DNA of 64,000 bases from Lachnoclostridium sp. UBA1175 (GTDB lineage Bacteria > Bacillota > Clostridia > Lachnospirales > Lachnospiraceae), in contig DBYX01000022.1 in assembly GCA_002311665.1 (NCBI GenBank), positions 62,001-126,000 on the forward strand, read 5' to 3'. Every line of letters starts with the position of its first letter. The stretch's first letter is position 1. The translations under genes and the position numbers were made by a program. A model generated the notes under the pieces. That model had not been told where the DNA came from, searched no databases, and was given only the letters and a program-made list of their open reading frames with translations. Below are positions 50,530-59,559 of the stretch, piece by piece.

Positions 50530-50558
50530 AGTATAGCATTCTTTTGCAGTTAGTGCAA
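50530..50558 (-). promoter_or_regulatory. Promoter of the second priming transferase
   Basis: On the minus strand TTGCAC (50558-50553), a 17-bp spacer and TATACT (50535-50530), about 68 bases before the start codon. Confidence 0.78.
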
Positions 50559-50598
50559 ATTTAATTTCGAAGGTATTTTCCGCGGAAAATGAGGCCGG

Positions 50599-51435
50599 CT
50601 ACTCCTCAAGCAACGCCTTGTAGATCTCGCGTTTGCCGAGCCCGCGATCGACGGCCACGGCTTTCATCGCGTCCTTCCGGCTCATCCCGTTGGCTTCGTA
50701 CATCGCGACGTGTTCGGCGACGGTGAGTTCACTCCACTCGGCCTGCTCGGCGCGCTTGCTCGCCTCGGGGTCCGCGCCCTCGATGACGATCACGCACTCG
50801 CCCTTCGCCGGCTCGGCCTCATAGTGCGCCGCTGCCTCCGCGAGCGTACCGATGAAGCGGTCCTCGTGTTTCTTCGTGAGTTCGCGTAAAATGCGGGCGT
50901 TCCGCTCTCCGCCGAGCTCCTCCGCAAGCTCCGCGAGCGTCTTCGCGAGCCGGTGAGGCGCCTCGTACATCACGATCGTGCGCGTCTCGTCGCGCAGCTC
51001 CGCCATCACCCGCGCACGCTCCTTCTTCTCTGTCGGGAGAAATGCCTCGAAGCAGAATCGCCTCGTCGGCAAACCGGAGATCGTGAGTGCCGTCACACAC
51101 GCGCACGCGCCCGGGACAGCGGTCACCTCGATGCCCGCCTCGAGCGCCATCCGCACGAGCTCCTCCCCGGGATCACTGATGCCAGGCATACCCGCGTCGG
51201 TGATCACCGCGATGTTCTTGCCCGCGAGGAGCATCTCCGTCAGCTCGCGCCCCTTGTCGAAGCGGTTGTTCTGATGATAGCTCGTCATCGGCGTATGTAT
51301 CTCAAAATGCGTCAGCAGTTTGCGTGAATTTCTCGTATCCTCCGCCGCGATCAGGTCGACCTCGGAAAGCACGCGGATCGCGCGCGCCGTCATATCCTCC
51401 AGATTGCCGATCGGCGTTGTCACCAGATAAAGCAT
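50599..51435 (-). CDS. rsmI: 16S rRNA (cytidine1402-2'-O)-methyltransferase
   Basis: A 278-residue SAM-dependent methyltransferase of the tetrapyrrole-methylase fold that modifies C1402 in the 30S decoding centre. LYLVTTPIGNLEDMTARA at the N-terminus, AAEDTRNSRKLL, ITDAGMPGISDPGEEL and PGACACVTAL are the family blocks. AGGAGG lies just before the ATG at 51435. It stands at the end of a run of genes matching the yabB-rsmI neighbourhood of Firmicutes. Confidence 0.96.
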   Translation of the reverse strand: MLYLVTTPIGNLEDMTARAIRVLSEVDLIAAEDTRNSRKLLTHFEIHTPMTSYHQNNRFDKGRELTEMLLAGKNIAVITDAGMPGISDPGEELVRMALEAGIEVTAVPGACACVTALTISGLPTRRFCFEAFLPTEKKERARVMAELRDETRTIVMYEAPHRLAKTLAELAEELGGERNARILRELTKKHEDRFIGTLAEAAAHYEAEPAKGECVIVIEGADPEASKRAEQAEWSELTVAEHVAMYEANGMSRKDAMKAVAVDRGLGKREIYKALLEE

Positions 51436-51577
51436 GGCATTCCTCCTAACGGTTCCGATTAATGTGCAAGGGTGCTCGGAAGCGCCTACTCGCACAACTT
51501 GCGCATTTTTCGCAGGATGCGCGAGAAATACATTTTACAGATGTGCCGGGAATACATTTCTTTCCCGCGATTTAGTC

Positions 51578-52366
51578 TCAAAACCCGTATAATTCTTTCA
51601 CTTCCGCAGTCGTCTCGCCGTTCGCGTCGGCGAGGATCAGCGGTTTCTCCACGTTGAGCCCGCTTTTTCCTCCGCGCACGCAGCCGAGCAACACAAGGTT
51701 CGGCTCGCGGTCGGCCTGCGGATACACAAGCCGCAAGCGCTTAGGCTCCAGGCCGTGCCGCACGAGCGTCGTGATCAGCTCCGCAAGCCGGAACGGTCGG
51801 TGCACCAGGTAGAACCGGCCTCCCGGAACGAGCACCGCTGCCGCTTCGCGCGCTACATCGTCAAATGTGCACAGCACCTCGTGCCTCGCGATCGCCTTCG
51901 CGTCCGCGGGGTTCACGATCCCGTGTCCGCCGGTCATATACGGCGGGTTGCAGGTCACGACATCGAAGCGCGAGCGCCCGAACTGCGCGGACGCCTCCCG
52001 CAGGTCCCCCTGCACGATGCGCACGCGGTCCGCCGCGAGGTGGCCGTTCGCCACATTCATCTCGACGCTGCGCCGCGCCATATCCGCGCTCTCCGGCTGG
52101 ATCTCCAGCCCCGTGAGCTCCGCTGCCTCCGTCTTCGCGGATAACAACAAAGGCAGGATGCCCGTGCCTGTACCCATATCCAGACACCGTTCACCTGCCC
52201 GTATTTCGCAAAATGCACTCAGCAGGACGGCATCCACGCCGAAGCAGAACCGCCCCGGATCCTGGATGAGCCACAGATTGCTGCGCTGCAGATCAACCGC
52301 GCGCTCGCCGTCCTTTAAGTACTGTTCCGCATTCACGCGATTGCCGCCTTCCCGCCTTTCGGCCAT
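51578..52366 (-). CDS. trmN6: tRNA1(Val) (adenine37-N6)-methyltransferase family (YabB/TrmN6)
   Basis: A SAM-dependent methyltransferase of about 262 residues. DMGTGTGILPLLLSAKT is the SAM-binding motif and TCNPPYMTGG the N6-adenine catalytic motif. The FCFGVDAVLLSAF segment near the N-terminus marks the YabB/TrmN6 group. Start choice is uncertain: ATG at 52366, or a GTG 11 codons later with GGAAGGCGG upstream. Position between ricT and rsmI matches yabB in Bacillus. The exact tRNA position methylated is inferred from the family. Confidence 0.9.
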   Translation of the reverse strand: MAERREGGNRVNAEQYLKDGERAVDLQRSNLWLIQDPGRFCFGVDAVLLSAFCEIRAGERCLDMGTGTGILPLLLSAKTEAAELTGLEIQPESADMARRSVEMNVANGHLAADRVRIVQGDLREASAQFGRSRFDVVTCNPPYMTGGHGIVNPADAKAIARHEVLCTFDDVAREAAAVLVPGGRFYLVHRPFRLAELITTLVRHGLEPKRLRLVYPQADREPNLVLLGCVRGGKSGLNVEKPLILADANGETTAEVKELYGF

Positions 52367-52444
52367 TGTGATCGTCAACCACTGTCTACCGCCGCCGCGG
52401 TCTCACTGCCGCACAGCCGCTGCCGCAACGCTCATTCTGTCCCG

Positions 52445-53404
52445 TCACTCGTCGTAGCGCTTCGACTCCTGCTTCTCAAGCTGCTCCAGCTCGCGAAGAT
52501 CGTCCTCGTCGTTCCGGCCGTTCTCGTCCTCGTCGCGGTACCGGCGCGCGTTGTCGTCCTTCTTCTCGCCGCGTCTCCGGCGCGCGTGGAACTTCAACTC
52601 CTCGACCGGATAATCGCGCACTTCCTTCTCCTCGCCGTCCGCGCCGTTCACGTAGACCAGCACCTTCACTCGCTGCTTGAGCACGTTCAGGTCCTTCACC
52701 TCGCCGGTCAGACCGTCCGAGGTCTTCACCGTGTCGCCGAGGTTCGGCAGGCGGCTGTTGAGGTACTCGTAAGCATCCTCCTCGTTCTTCAGGCAGCACA
52801 TCAGGCGCCCGCAGTTGCCGCTGATCTTCGTCGGGTTGAGCGAGAGATTCTGCTCCTTCGCCATCTTCACGGACACCGGCGCAAAATCGGCCAGGAACGT
52901 GTGGCAGCACAGCTCACGCCCGCAGATACCGATGCCGCCGCGGATCTTCGTCTCGTCGCGCACACCGATCTGGCGAAGCTCGATGCGGGTGTGGAACACG
53001 GCCGCAAGGTCCTTGACCAGCTCGCGGAAGTCCACGCGCCCGTCCGCCGTAAAATAAAACAGCACTTTGCTGTTGTCGAACGTGTACTCACAGTCGATCA
53101 GCTTCATCTCGAGCTTGTGCTTGGCAACCTTCTCCGCGCACACCGAGAGCGCTTCCTTCTCCTTCTCGCGGAGGCGTGCCGCCTGGCGGTCGTCCTCCTC
53201 CGTCGCGATGCGCAGCACCGGCCGAAGCGGTGCGACCACCTTGTCGTCACTCACCTCGGTGCGCCCGCACACGACCGCACCGTACTCGATGCCCCGCGCC
53301 GTCTCCACGATCACGTGGTCACCGGGCTTGACCTCATAGTCCAGCGGGTCAAAATAATATGCTTTGCCTGCGGTGCGAAACCGCACTCCGATAATCGTCG
53401 TCAT
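52445..53404 (-). CDS. ricT: PSP1-domain protein RicT (YaaT)
   Basis: A 319-residue protein with the PSP1 domain. Conserved Cys residues in CGRELCCHTFL and NCGRLMCCLKNEE are those that bind an iron-sulphur cluster in the Bacillus Ric (Y-) complex, which helps RNase Y mature operon mRNAs and affects Spo0A phosphorelay. The C-terminal tail of about 40 residues is highly charged (Glu/Asp/Arg-rich). It lies directly after holB, as in most Firmicutes. ricA and ricF are not in the window. Confidence 0.95.
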   Translation of the reverse strand: MTTIIGVRFRTAGKAYYFDPLDYEVKPGDHVIVETARGIEYGAVVCGRTEVSDDKVVAPLRPVLRIATEEDDRQAARLREKEKEALSVCAEKVAKHKLEMKLIDCEYTFDNSKVLFYFTADGRVDFRELVKDLAAVFHTRIELRQIGVRDETKIRGGIGICGRELCCHTFLADFAPVSVKMAKEQNLSLNPTKISGNCGRLMCCLKNEEDAYEYLNSRLPNLGDTVKTSDGLTGEVKDLNVLKQRVKVLVYVNGADGEEKEVRDYPVEELKFHARRRRGEKKDDNARRYRDEDENGRNDEDDLRELEQLEKQESKRYDE

Positions 53405-53455
53405 AATTTTCCGCGCCCGGGGCGCGTCCTCCTGTATAATGTAACGTCCTGCGGT

Positions 53456-54457
53456 TTACCGCCCACCGCCGAATCTCTCCTGCCAGCGCAGAAGGAACAG
53501 CCAGAACGCCGTCTCCATATTCACATTGACGATGCGGTCCGCGCGGATATGCCCGATCTCCTCCTGCGTCACCCACAGCGCGTCGTATTCGATCGCGTCC
53601 GCCTGCTCGCGGATGCTGTCGCTCTCCTCGAGAAACATCAGCCCGGCCTTGTCGCCCGCGGCCTTGTACATCATCACATCACGGATCCACACAAGGATCA
53701 GCCCCAACACCGTCTCCTGCGCGTCCTTATCCTTCGCAAAATCCTTCGCGAACTCCGCCATGCGGTCCTCCCGCATCGACGGCACGGCTTTCAGCATCGA
53801 CACAACCTTGTCGCGCTGCGCCTGAAAATCCTCGGACCTCGCGCACGCCTGCGCAACCCCGGGACAGCCCCCGGAATACGCTGCCAGCATCTTCGCCCTG
53901 TAGTCCGGCAACTGCTCGCGCGCCATCAGCCACTCCGTCAGCTCCTTCTCGGGAACGGGCAGCATCGGCAGCGTTACCGCTCTCGAGCGGATCGTCGGCA
54001 GCAGCTCGTTCGCGTTGGTCGTGAGCAGCATGATCACCGCGTACGACGGCGGCTCCTCCAGCGTCTTGAGGAGGGCATTTTGCGCTTCCTCGTTCATCTT
54101 CTCGGCCTCGTCAACAATGAAGATGCGGTACGGGCCTACCATCGGTTTCACGGGCACGACGTTGCACAGCTGCTCGCGGATATCGCCGACCGTGATCACG
54201 GTCTTCTCGTGCGTGACATACGCCACGTCGGGCTGGTTCCCGCCGTCCATCTGCAGGCAGGAAATGCAGTTTCCGCAGGGCTCCTCGCCCCCCTCGCGGC
54301 ACAGAAGCGTCGCCGCGAACACGCGCGCAAGGAGCATCTTCCCGATGCCCTTCGGCCCGTCTAATATGTAGGCATGCGAGACACGCCCCGCGCGGATACT
54401 CTCCTGCAGGTAGTCGATTACCCGCCGATGTCCAATGATGCTGCGGAACGTCTCCAT
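53456..54457 (-). CDS. holB: DNA polymerase III, delta' subunit
   Basis: A 333-residue clamp-loader subunit. METFRSIIGHRRVIDYLQ starts the AAA+ domain; the P-loop is degenerate (GPKGIGKM), as usual for delta', and a four-Cys zinc site follows (CREGGEEPCGNCISC). NALLKTLEEPP and the sensor region are typical. The ATG at 54457 was chosen because this is where homology to the family starts; its ribosome-binding site (GAGG) is modest. Confidence 0.93.
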   Translation of the reverse strand: METFRSIIGHRRVIDYLQESIRAGRVSHAYILDGPKGIGKMLLARVFAATLLCREGGEEPCGNCISCLQMDGGNQPDVAYVTHEKTVITVGDIREQLCNVVPVKPMVGPYRIFIVDEAEKMNEEAQNALLKTLEEPPSYAVIMLLTTNANELLPTIRSRAVTLPMLPVPEKELTEWLMAREQLPDYRAKMLAAYSGGCPGVAQACARSEDFQAQRDKVVSMLKAVPSMREDRMAEFAKDFAKDKDAQETVLGLILVWIRDVMMYKAAGDKAGLMFLEESDSIREQADAIEYDALWVTQEEIGHIRADRIVNVNMETAFWLFLLRWQERFGGGR

Positions 54458-54551
54458 ACCTCGTCTGTGCCCTTCCTTCGGTCTTCCGTTGTCACCGTAT
54501 AAAAAGCCTTCCTCCGCGCATTGCCGCCCGGCACCGCAGGCCTTATGCCTC

Positions 54552-55172
54552 TTACGAACGCGATCCGCCGTACTCCGCCGCAAGCATTTCACGCCCCACG
54601 GCCTCGCCCACAAGCCGGATGCAGGAGCTGAACTTCCAGTTCAGGAAGCGCAGTTTCACGTTCATCCGCTCGAGGATCTCCGGCGCAAAATCCTGCTCGT
54701 CCGCCAGGTAGCGGCGGCACACCTCCGCGTAGTTCGGGGTCTCCTGCTTGCGCTCGCGCCAGATTGACCTAAGCAGACGCTCCTCGTCCTCGGTCTCCAG
54801 GTAGATCGGCACGATCGCGTCGGCGTACTTCGTCTTCATCAGCCCGAAATACACCTCCGGCGTGGCGATCATGATCGTGTGCGTCCCCGACGCGTCGATC
54901 TGCCCGTCATCCGCCGTAAAATAATGCCAGTCCCCGACAACCACGTGGTACGTGCGACACTCCAGGATACGGCCCTCGTCCTGCATCCTGCGCATCTCGT
55001 CCTCGCTCACAAAATGGTACTCGACGCCTTCCTTCTCGCCCTCGCGGATCGGCCGCGTCGTGTACGGAACGATCTTCTTAAGCTTCCCGGAAAATCTCCT
55101 CAGCAGCGCCTCGCAGACGCTGTCCTTCCCGGTCGCACTCTTGCCCATCACAAGAAACAATTTATACCCCAT
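54552..55172 (-). CDS. Guanylate kinase-like protein
   Basis: A 206-residue P-loop kinase. LVMGKSATGKDSV (about 7-19) is the Walker A motif and IVPYTTRPIREGEKEGVEYHF the GMP-binding region of guanylate kinases. The second half differs from housekeeping Gmk and includes an RFLNWKFSSCI stretch. GGAGG supports the ATG at 55172. It sits where tmk is found before holB in Bacillus, a common Clostridia arrangement. It may phosphorylate GMP or a related nucleotide; the cell's main gmk could lie elsewhere. Confidence 0.87.
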   Translation of the reverse strand: MGYKLFLVMGKSATGKDSVCEALLRRFSGKLKKIVPYTTRPIREGEKEGVEYHFVSEDEMRRMQDEGRILECRTYHVVVGDWHYFTADDGQIDASGTHTIMIATPEVYFGLMKTKYADAIVPIYLETEDEERLLRSIWRERKQETPNYAEVCRRYLADEQDFAPEILERMNVKLRFLNWKFSSCIRLVGEAVGREMLAAEYGGSRS

Positions 55173-55364
55173 GCCCGTAACCTCCAAGCAACATATCTCC
55201 GAAAATGCGGCTCGCGCCATGACCGCATACCCGTAAAATAGTAGCACATTTTCCGGGAAAATGCTATCCTTTTTCTCAATGTTGTGGTAACATCGACGGA
55301 GATGCCGATCCGCCGGCGCGCTGCCGCAGCACGGATCGCAACCGTTCACCAGGAGGAATTCACC

Positions 55365-56000
55365 ATGCGTCTTCGCAACATTCCGGGCGCCCGCGAGGAA
55401 ATGCTCGTCAACCCGTTCATCGTTCAGGATCCGGCCCGCCTTCGCGGCTGTTGGCGCGGAGAGTTCGGCAACGACCGTCCCGTGCGCATCGAGATCGGTA
55501 TGGGTAAGGGTCAGTTTCTTCTCACCCTCGCGCAGAGAAACCCCGACGTCAACTTCGTCGGTATTGAAAAATACTCGAGTGTCCTGTTGCGTGCTCTCAC
55601 CAAGCAGGAGGAGCTCCAGCTGCCCAACCTGCGCCTGATCCGCTACGACGCGGAGACGATCGACGAGGTGTTCGGCGAGGGCGAGGTGGACCGCATCTAC
55701 CTCAATTTTTCCGACCCCTGGCCCAAGGACCGCCACGCCAAGCGCCGTCTCACATCCGACCGTTTTCTCGAGCGCTACGCGAAGATCCTCGCGCCGGACG
55801 GCCGCGTGGAGTTCAAGACCGACAACATCGACCTGTTCGAATACTCACTCTCGGAGGCGGAGGCCTGCGGGTGGACGCTCGCGTATGTGACGCGCGATCT
55901 GCACGGCACTCCGGAGGCCGCGGACAACGTCACGACCGAGTACGAGGACCGGTTTTCCGCCAAGGGAAATCCGATCTGCAAGATGGTGATCACGCGGTGA
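55365..56000 (+). CDS. trmB: tRNA (guanine46-N7)-methyltransferase
   Basis: A 211-residue TrmB. EIGMGKGQFLLTLAQ is the SAM-binding motif, NFVGIEKYSSV follows, and LNFSDPWPKDRHAKRRLT is the family signature with catalytic residues. It makes m7G46 in tRNA variable loops. AGGAGG precedes the ATG at 55365. It is divergent from the guanylate kinase-like gene, and a tRNA gene follows 139 bases downstream. Confidence 0.97.
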   Translation: MRLRNIPGAREEMLVNPFIVQDPARLRGCWRGEFGNDRPVRIEIGMGKGQFLLTLAQRNPDVNFVGIEKYSSVLLRALTKQEELQLPNLRLIRYDAETIDEVFGEGEVDRIYLNFSDPWPKDRHAKRRLTSDRFLERYAKILAPDGRVEFKTDNIDLFEYSLSEAEACGWTLAYVTRDLHGTPEAADNVTTEYEDRFSAKGNPICKMVITR

Positions 56001-56079
56001 TAATAAAGGGGCAAACCCTCTGCTTATACCGCCGCATTTTCCGCAACATAAAAAACCTGATTATTTACGAAAAAAGTTG

Positions 56080-56108
56080 TTGACAAAGGGAATGCATTCG
56101 TGTATATT
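56080..56108 (+). promoter_or_regulatory. Consensus promoter of the tRNA-Lys gene
   Basis: Perfect TTGACA at 56080-56085, a 17-bp spacer and TATATT at 56103-56108, about 30 bases before the tRNA. Confidence 0.85.
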
Positions 56109-56138
56109 GAGTCTTGCGTTCGAAAAAAACATAGTTTT

Positions 56139-56211
56139 GCGCCTCTAGCTCAGTTGGTAGAGCACCTGACTCTTAATCAGGGTGTCCAGGGTTCGAGCCC
56201 CTGGAGGCGCA
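56139..56211 (+). tRNA. tRNA-Lys (anticodon CTT)
   Basis: A 73-base cloverleaf: acceptor arms GCGCCTC/GAGGCGC, D-loop AGCTCAGTTGGTAGAGC, anticodon loop CTCTTAA and T-loop TTCGAGC. The anticodon CTT reads AAG. Discriminator A; the CCA end is not encoded. Confidence 0.97.
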
Positions 56212-56329
56212 TCCAAAGGTCTCCATTTGACAGCTTTGACTGTTGGGCGGGGGCTTTTCTTTTATCATTGCGCGCGCAGCGCGGTTAGTTACCCGGAATT
56301 TCCGTTCCTGCAGGAAAGGAGTCGGCCCA

Positions 56330-57499
56330 ATGATCACTCTGTTATCGAAATTCTTCGTCCGCGACGGCCTGTCCGCCGAGCAGACACGCAGCGCCTACGG
56401 CAAGCTGTGCGGCATCGTCGGCATCGCGCTCAACCTGCTTCTGTTCGCCGGCAAATTCTTCGCCGGCCTGCTGAGCGGCTCCATCGCCATCACGGCGGAC
56501 GCGTTCAACAACCTCTCCGACGCCGGCTCGTCCGTCGTCTCACTCGTGAGTTTCCGCATTTCCGAGCAGAAGCCCGACGCGCGCCACCCGTACGGCCACG
56601 GCCGCATCGAGTACCTCGCCGGTCTGATCATCTCTGCGGTCATCATCGTTATGGCATACGAGCTGATCAAGGACTCCGTCGACAAGATCATCCACCCCGC
56701 GGACACGGAATGGTCCGTCACGGTGCTCGTGATCCTCATCGCTTCCATCCTCGTCAAATGCTATATGGCCTTCTACAATTCCCGCCTCGGCAAGCGCTAC
56801 AACGCCGCTGCCCTGCGCGCCACGGCCATCGACAGTCTGAGTGACTGCGCCGCGACGACGGTCGTTCTCCTGTGCACGATCCTCGCGCACGTAAAGGGCT
56901 GGCGCATCGACGGCTACGCCGGTGTGCTCGTCGGCGGATTCATCCTTTTCGCCGGCATCCGCGCCGCACGCGAGGTTATCAACCCGCTGCTCGGCGAGCC
57001 GCCGGAACAGGAGTTTGTCGACAACATCGAGCACCTGGTGCTCGATTTCGACCCCGTGATCCTCGGCGTTCACGACCTTATGGTCCACGATTACGGCCCC
57101 GGCCGCCGCGTGATCTCGCTCCACGCCGAAGTGCCCGCGGAGGGCAACATCCTGGAGATCCACGACATCATCGACAACCTCGAGCACAGGCTCTGCGAGG
57201 AGCTCGGCTGCGTCGCGACGATCCATATGGACCCGGTCGTGACGAGCGACCCCCGCGTCGACGAGCTGCGCTATCAGATCATCGACATCCTCGCGTCCAT
57301 CCACGAGACCATCTCAATGCACGATTTCCGCGTGGTCTTCGGCCCGACGCACACGAACCTCATCTTCGACATCGTGCTGCCGTTTGATTTTCCGCTGCCG
57401 GAGGACAACCTCCTCGCGGACATCGAGCGCCGCGTGCACGAACGCATCGGACGCAACTACTTCACGGTGATCCAGGTCGACCGGACCGCCGTCAAATAG
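56330..57499 (+). CDS. Cation diffusion facilitator (CDF) family transporter
   Basis: A 389-residue CDF transporter with six membrane helices and a C-terminal cytoplasmic domain. The metal-site motifs ADAFNNLSDAGSS (helix 2) and, in helix 5, AIDSLSDCAAT provide the Asp ligands; HPYGHGRIEY is the family loop motif. It exports Zn2+, Mn2+ or Fe2+ in exchange for protons. The C-terminal region is longer than in minimal CDF proteins and has two His-containing repeats. AGGAG precedes the ATG at 56330. A terminator follows. Confidence 0.94.
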   Translation: MITLLSKFFVRDGLSAEQTRSAYGKLCGIVGIALNLLLFAGKFFAGLLSGSIAITADAFNNLSDAGSSVVSLVSFRISEQKPDARHPYGHGRIEYLAGLIISAVIIVMAYELIKDSVDKIIHPADTEWSVTVLVILIASILVKCYMAFYNSRLGKRYNAAALRATAIDSLSDCAATTVVLLCTILAHVKGWRIDGYAGVLVGGFILFAGIRAAREVINPLLGEPPEQEFVDNIEHLVLDFDPVILGVHDLMVHDYGPGRRVISLHAEVPAEGNILEIHDIIDNLEHRLCEELGCVATIHMDPVVTSDPRVDELRYQIIDILASIHETISMHDFRVVFGPTHTNLIFDIVLPFDFPLPEDNLLADIERRVHERIGRNYFTVIQVDRTAVK

Positions 57500-57517
57500 C
57501 GAACAGGACAACAACAA

Positions 57518-57556
57518 AGAGCAGGACGGGGTTGGCCCATCCTGCTCTGTTTTTTC
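57518..57556 (+). terminator. Terminator of the CDF gene
   Basis: A 13-bp stem with one mismatch (57518-57530 with 57536-57548, loop GTTGG) followed by GT6. Confidence 0.92.
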
Positions 57557-57801
57557 CTGCATTTTCGCACTCAAAACCGGCGGGTTGAAACCGAACTTCC
57601 CCCGCCGGTAAGTTTTTACGGACGATTGCGCACACGGACGTAAGCAGTTGGGGTTTTCTCATTGAACAGTACTCATAACGGATAACGGTTGGTTGGAATA
57701 ACGGATGTACTGACTCCCTGAACAAAGACCAAAGGCTCACTGACGTGAAAAATTTTCAAAAAATCCGGGGCAATCGTCCGACGGAAAAGCAAAGCATTCC
57801 G
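57557..57801. other. Non-coding spacer
   Basis: No gene seen. It contains a 9-bp GC-rich inverted repeat (ACCGGCGGG with CCCGCCGGT, about 57578-57612) followed on the plus strand by AAGTTTTT, which could be a second terminator. Confidence 0.5.
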
Positions 57802-58311
57802 TCACTCGGAATACTCAAACGTCGCCGTGCTGTTGACAAGATCAAGAGCGGTCTGCGCCTTCGCGAGACGGTCCGAAACCTCGTCGTACGCAGCCTGTGC
57901 GGCCTCGATATCGTAGTTCGCGTAGCGGTAGTCGATGATGTTGGACGCGGAGCGGAAACCCGCCTCCACGCGCTCCTTCGGCAGGCGGCTCTTCATCTGT
58001 GCCAGCTTGTTTCTGCTGCGCGTCAACTGCGGGATGTACACGAGCATCGCGTCGATCGTCATCCCGAAGCCCGGAACCTCCGTCGTCGAGTTGAACACGT
58101 TGATCGCGTGCTTCAGCTTGCGGATTTTCTCCGCGAGCACCCGCTCCTCCGCGCGCGTCTTCGCAAAATCATACTCCGGGCGCACGTCCTCCACGTTCTC
58201 GCTGACCGCAGCGACAAACACCTCACTCGCGTGCTCGCGCGCAAGAAGCGCCTCGTAATCGTCGTTCATTTTACGCAGCACCTTCGCTGCCTCCGCTGAT
58301 GTAAGTTTCAT
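57802..58311 (-). CDS. Conserved hypothetical protein, helical
   Basis: A 169-residue soluble, largely helical and charged protein. I do not recognise a characterised family. KIRKLKHAINVFNSTTEVPGF and SNIIDYRYANYDIEAAQAAYDEVSDRL look like conserved blocks and suggest a coiled-coil bundle. There is no signal peptide or membrane segment. A strong AGGAGG precedes the ATG. It stands alone between the CDF gene and a possible small open frame on the same strand. Its function is unknown. Confidence 0.8.
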   Translation of the reverse strand: MKLTSAEAAKVLRKMNDDYEALLAREHASEVFVAAVSENVEDVRPEYDFAKTRAEERVLAEKIRKLKHAINVFNSTTEVPGFGMTIDAMLVYIPQLTRSRNKLAQMKSRLPKERVEAGFRSASNIIDYRYANYDIEAAQAAYDEVSDRLAKAQTALDLVNSTATFEYSE

Positions 58312-58410
58312 ATGTATACCTCCTCACATAATTCTCTCTAAACATTTCAGGCTCCCGGCAGTGTCCCCCGGGAGCCTTTAATTTTCGCATATTACACTGC
58401 GGCTGTCAAG

Positions 58411-58527
58411 TTATTTCGCGGAAAATTTCTGCCTGATCTCCTCGTATTTGTCGGATGTCATAAGCGCCGTCTCCTCCGTGTCGCGGAGTCTGACGATCCT
58501 CGTCGCACCGTCCGTCCGCTCGATCAT
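58411..58527 (-). CDS. Possible small protein of 38 residues
   Basis: A short frame (MIERTDGATRIVRLRDTEET to KYEEIRQKFSAK) of charged, helix-like composition upstream of the hypothetical gene at 57802-58311. It is closed upstream by an in-frame TGA. No good ribosome-binding site is seen, and a GC-rich hairpin (about 58349-58375) lies between it and the next gene. It may be a real small protein, a degraded gene end or chance. Confidence 0.35.
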   Translation of the reverse strand: MIERTDGATRIVRLRDTEETALMTSDKYEEIRQKFSAK

Positions 58528-58635
58528 AATAATGTCATTCGTGTTTGCGTTTCAGCCCGAAAAAACCTTCCGAACCGTCGTTTTGACTGCGGAAAATACC
58601 GCTATAAACAACTGGCGGGAACCCCTCGATTGTGA

Positions 58636-58641
58636 TACACT
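58636..58641 (+). promoter_or_regulatory. Possible extended -10 promoter of the SDR gene
   Basis: TGATACACT contains an extended -10 (TG-A-TACACT) about 70 bases before the gene; the -35 region is poor. Confidence 0.35.
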
Positions 58642-58710
58642 GTAGCTGTTAACGTACTGACGTATTCGTCGTCAGTCGATTCCATTCTGGGGCACGGGAG
58701 GGTATTACCA

Positions 58711-59550
58711 ATGATCGCAATCGTTACGGGCGCGAGCTCGGGGATCGGATATGAAGTGAGCGCGCAGCTGCTCGCTCGCGGGTACAAGGTGTACGGCATC
58801 AGCCGTCGCGAGGTCGCTCCGGAGGGCGTCACGGCCCTGTGCGCAGACGTCTCCGATGAAGCTGCGGTGCGCGCTGCCGTTTCGGAGGTCGCCCGCCGCG
58901 AGGGCAGGATCGACCTTCTGTGCGCCAACGCCGGCATGGGCATCTCCGGGCCGGTGGAATTCGCGAGTCCCGAGGCCACTCACAAGATCATGAACGTCAA
59001 TTTCTTCGGCCAGGTGTACGCCGCGCAGGCGGTTCTCCCGTACATGCGCGAGCAAAAAAGCGGAACGATCGTCTTCACGAGCTCCGTCGCCGCACCGATC
59101 GCCATCCCCTACCAGTCCTTCTACTCCGCCAGCAAATCAGCGATCAACTCGGTCGCGCTCGCCCTGCGCAACGAGGTGCGCGACTACGGCATCCGTGTGA
59201 GTGTAGTGATGCCCGGCGACTCGAGCACCGGATTTACCGACGCGAGAGAGAAGCTGCATCCAACGGGCGATGCGGCCGCTTCCGGCACAAAAACCGCCTC
59301 CGAAACCGCTGCCGCCGACACTTCCCGCGCGGACGCCTACCCGCGCTGCGACGCCGCCGTCGCCTCGATGGAGCGCGACGAACGAGGCGGGATCCCGCCG
59401 GCCAAGGTCGCTTCGGTCATCGTGCGCGCCGCATGCAAGAAAAACCCGGCGCCTTTGTATGTCGCCGGGTTCAAATACCGTTTGTTGCTTGGATTGTACA
59501 ACCTTCTTCCCGCCCGCGCCGCCGTATGGCTCGTCGGAAAATTCTATTGA
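58711..59550 (+). CDS. SDR family NAD(P)-dependent oxidoreductase
   Basis: A 279-residue classical SDR. TGASSGIGYEV (about 6-16) binds the cofactor, CANAGMG is the NNAG-type motif, and SSVA with YSASKSA provides the catalytic Ser, Tyr and Lys. A low-complexity Ala/Thr-rich insertion of about 30 residues (near 185-215) is not usual in the fold. The substrate is unknown. GGAGGG precedes the ATG. It converges with the next gene, with nine bases between the stops. Confidence 0.92.
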   Translation: MIAIVTGASSGIGYEVSAQLLARGYKVYGISRREVAPEGVTALCADVSDEAAVRAAVSEVARREGRIDLLCANAGMGISGPVEFASPEATHKIMNVNFFGQVYAAQAVLPYMREQKSGTIVFTSSVAAPIAIPYQSFYSASKSAINSVALALRNEVRDYGIRVSVVMPGDSSTGFTDAREKLHPTGDAAASGTKTASETAAADTSRADAYPRCDAAVASMERDERGGIPPAKVASVIVRAACKKNPAPLYVAGFKYRLLLGLYNLLPARAAVWLVGKFY

Positions 59551-59559
59551 TCCGCCCCG

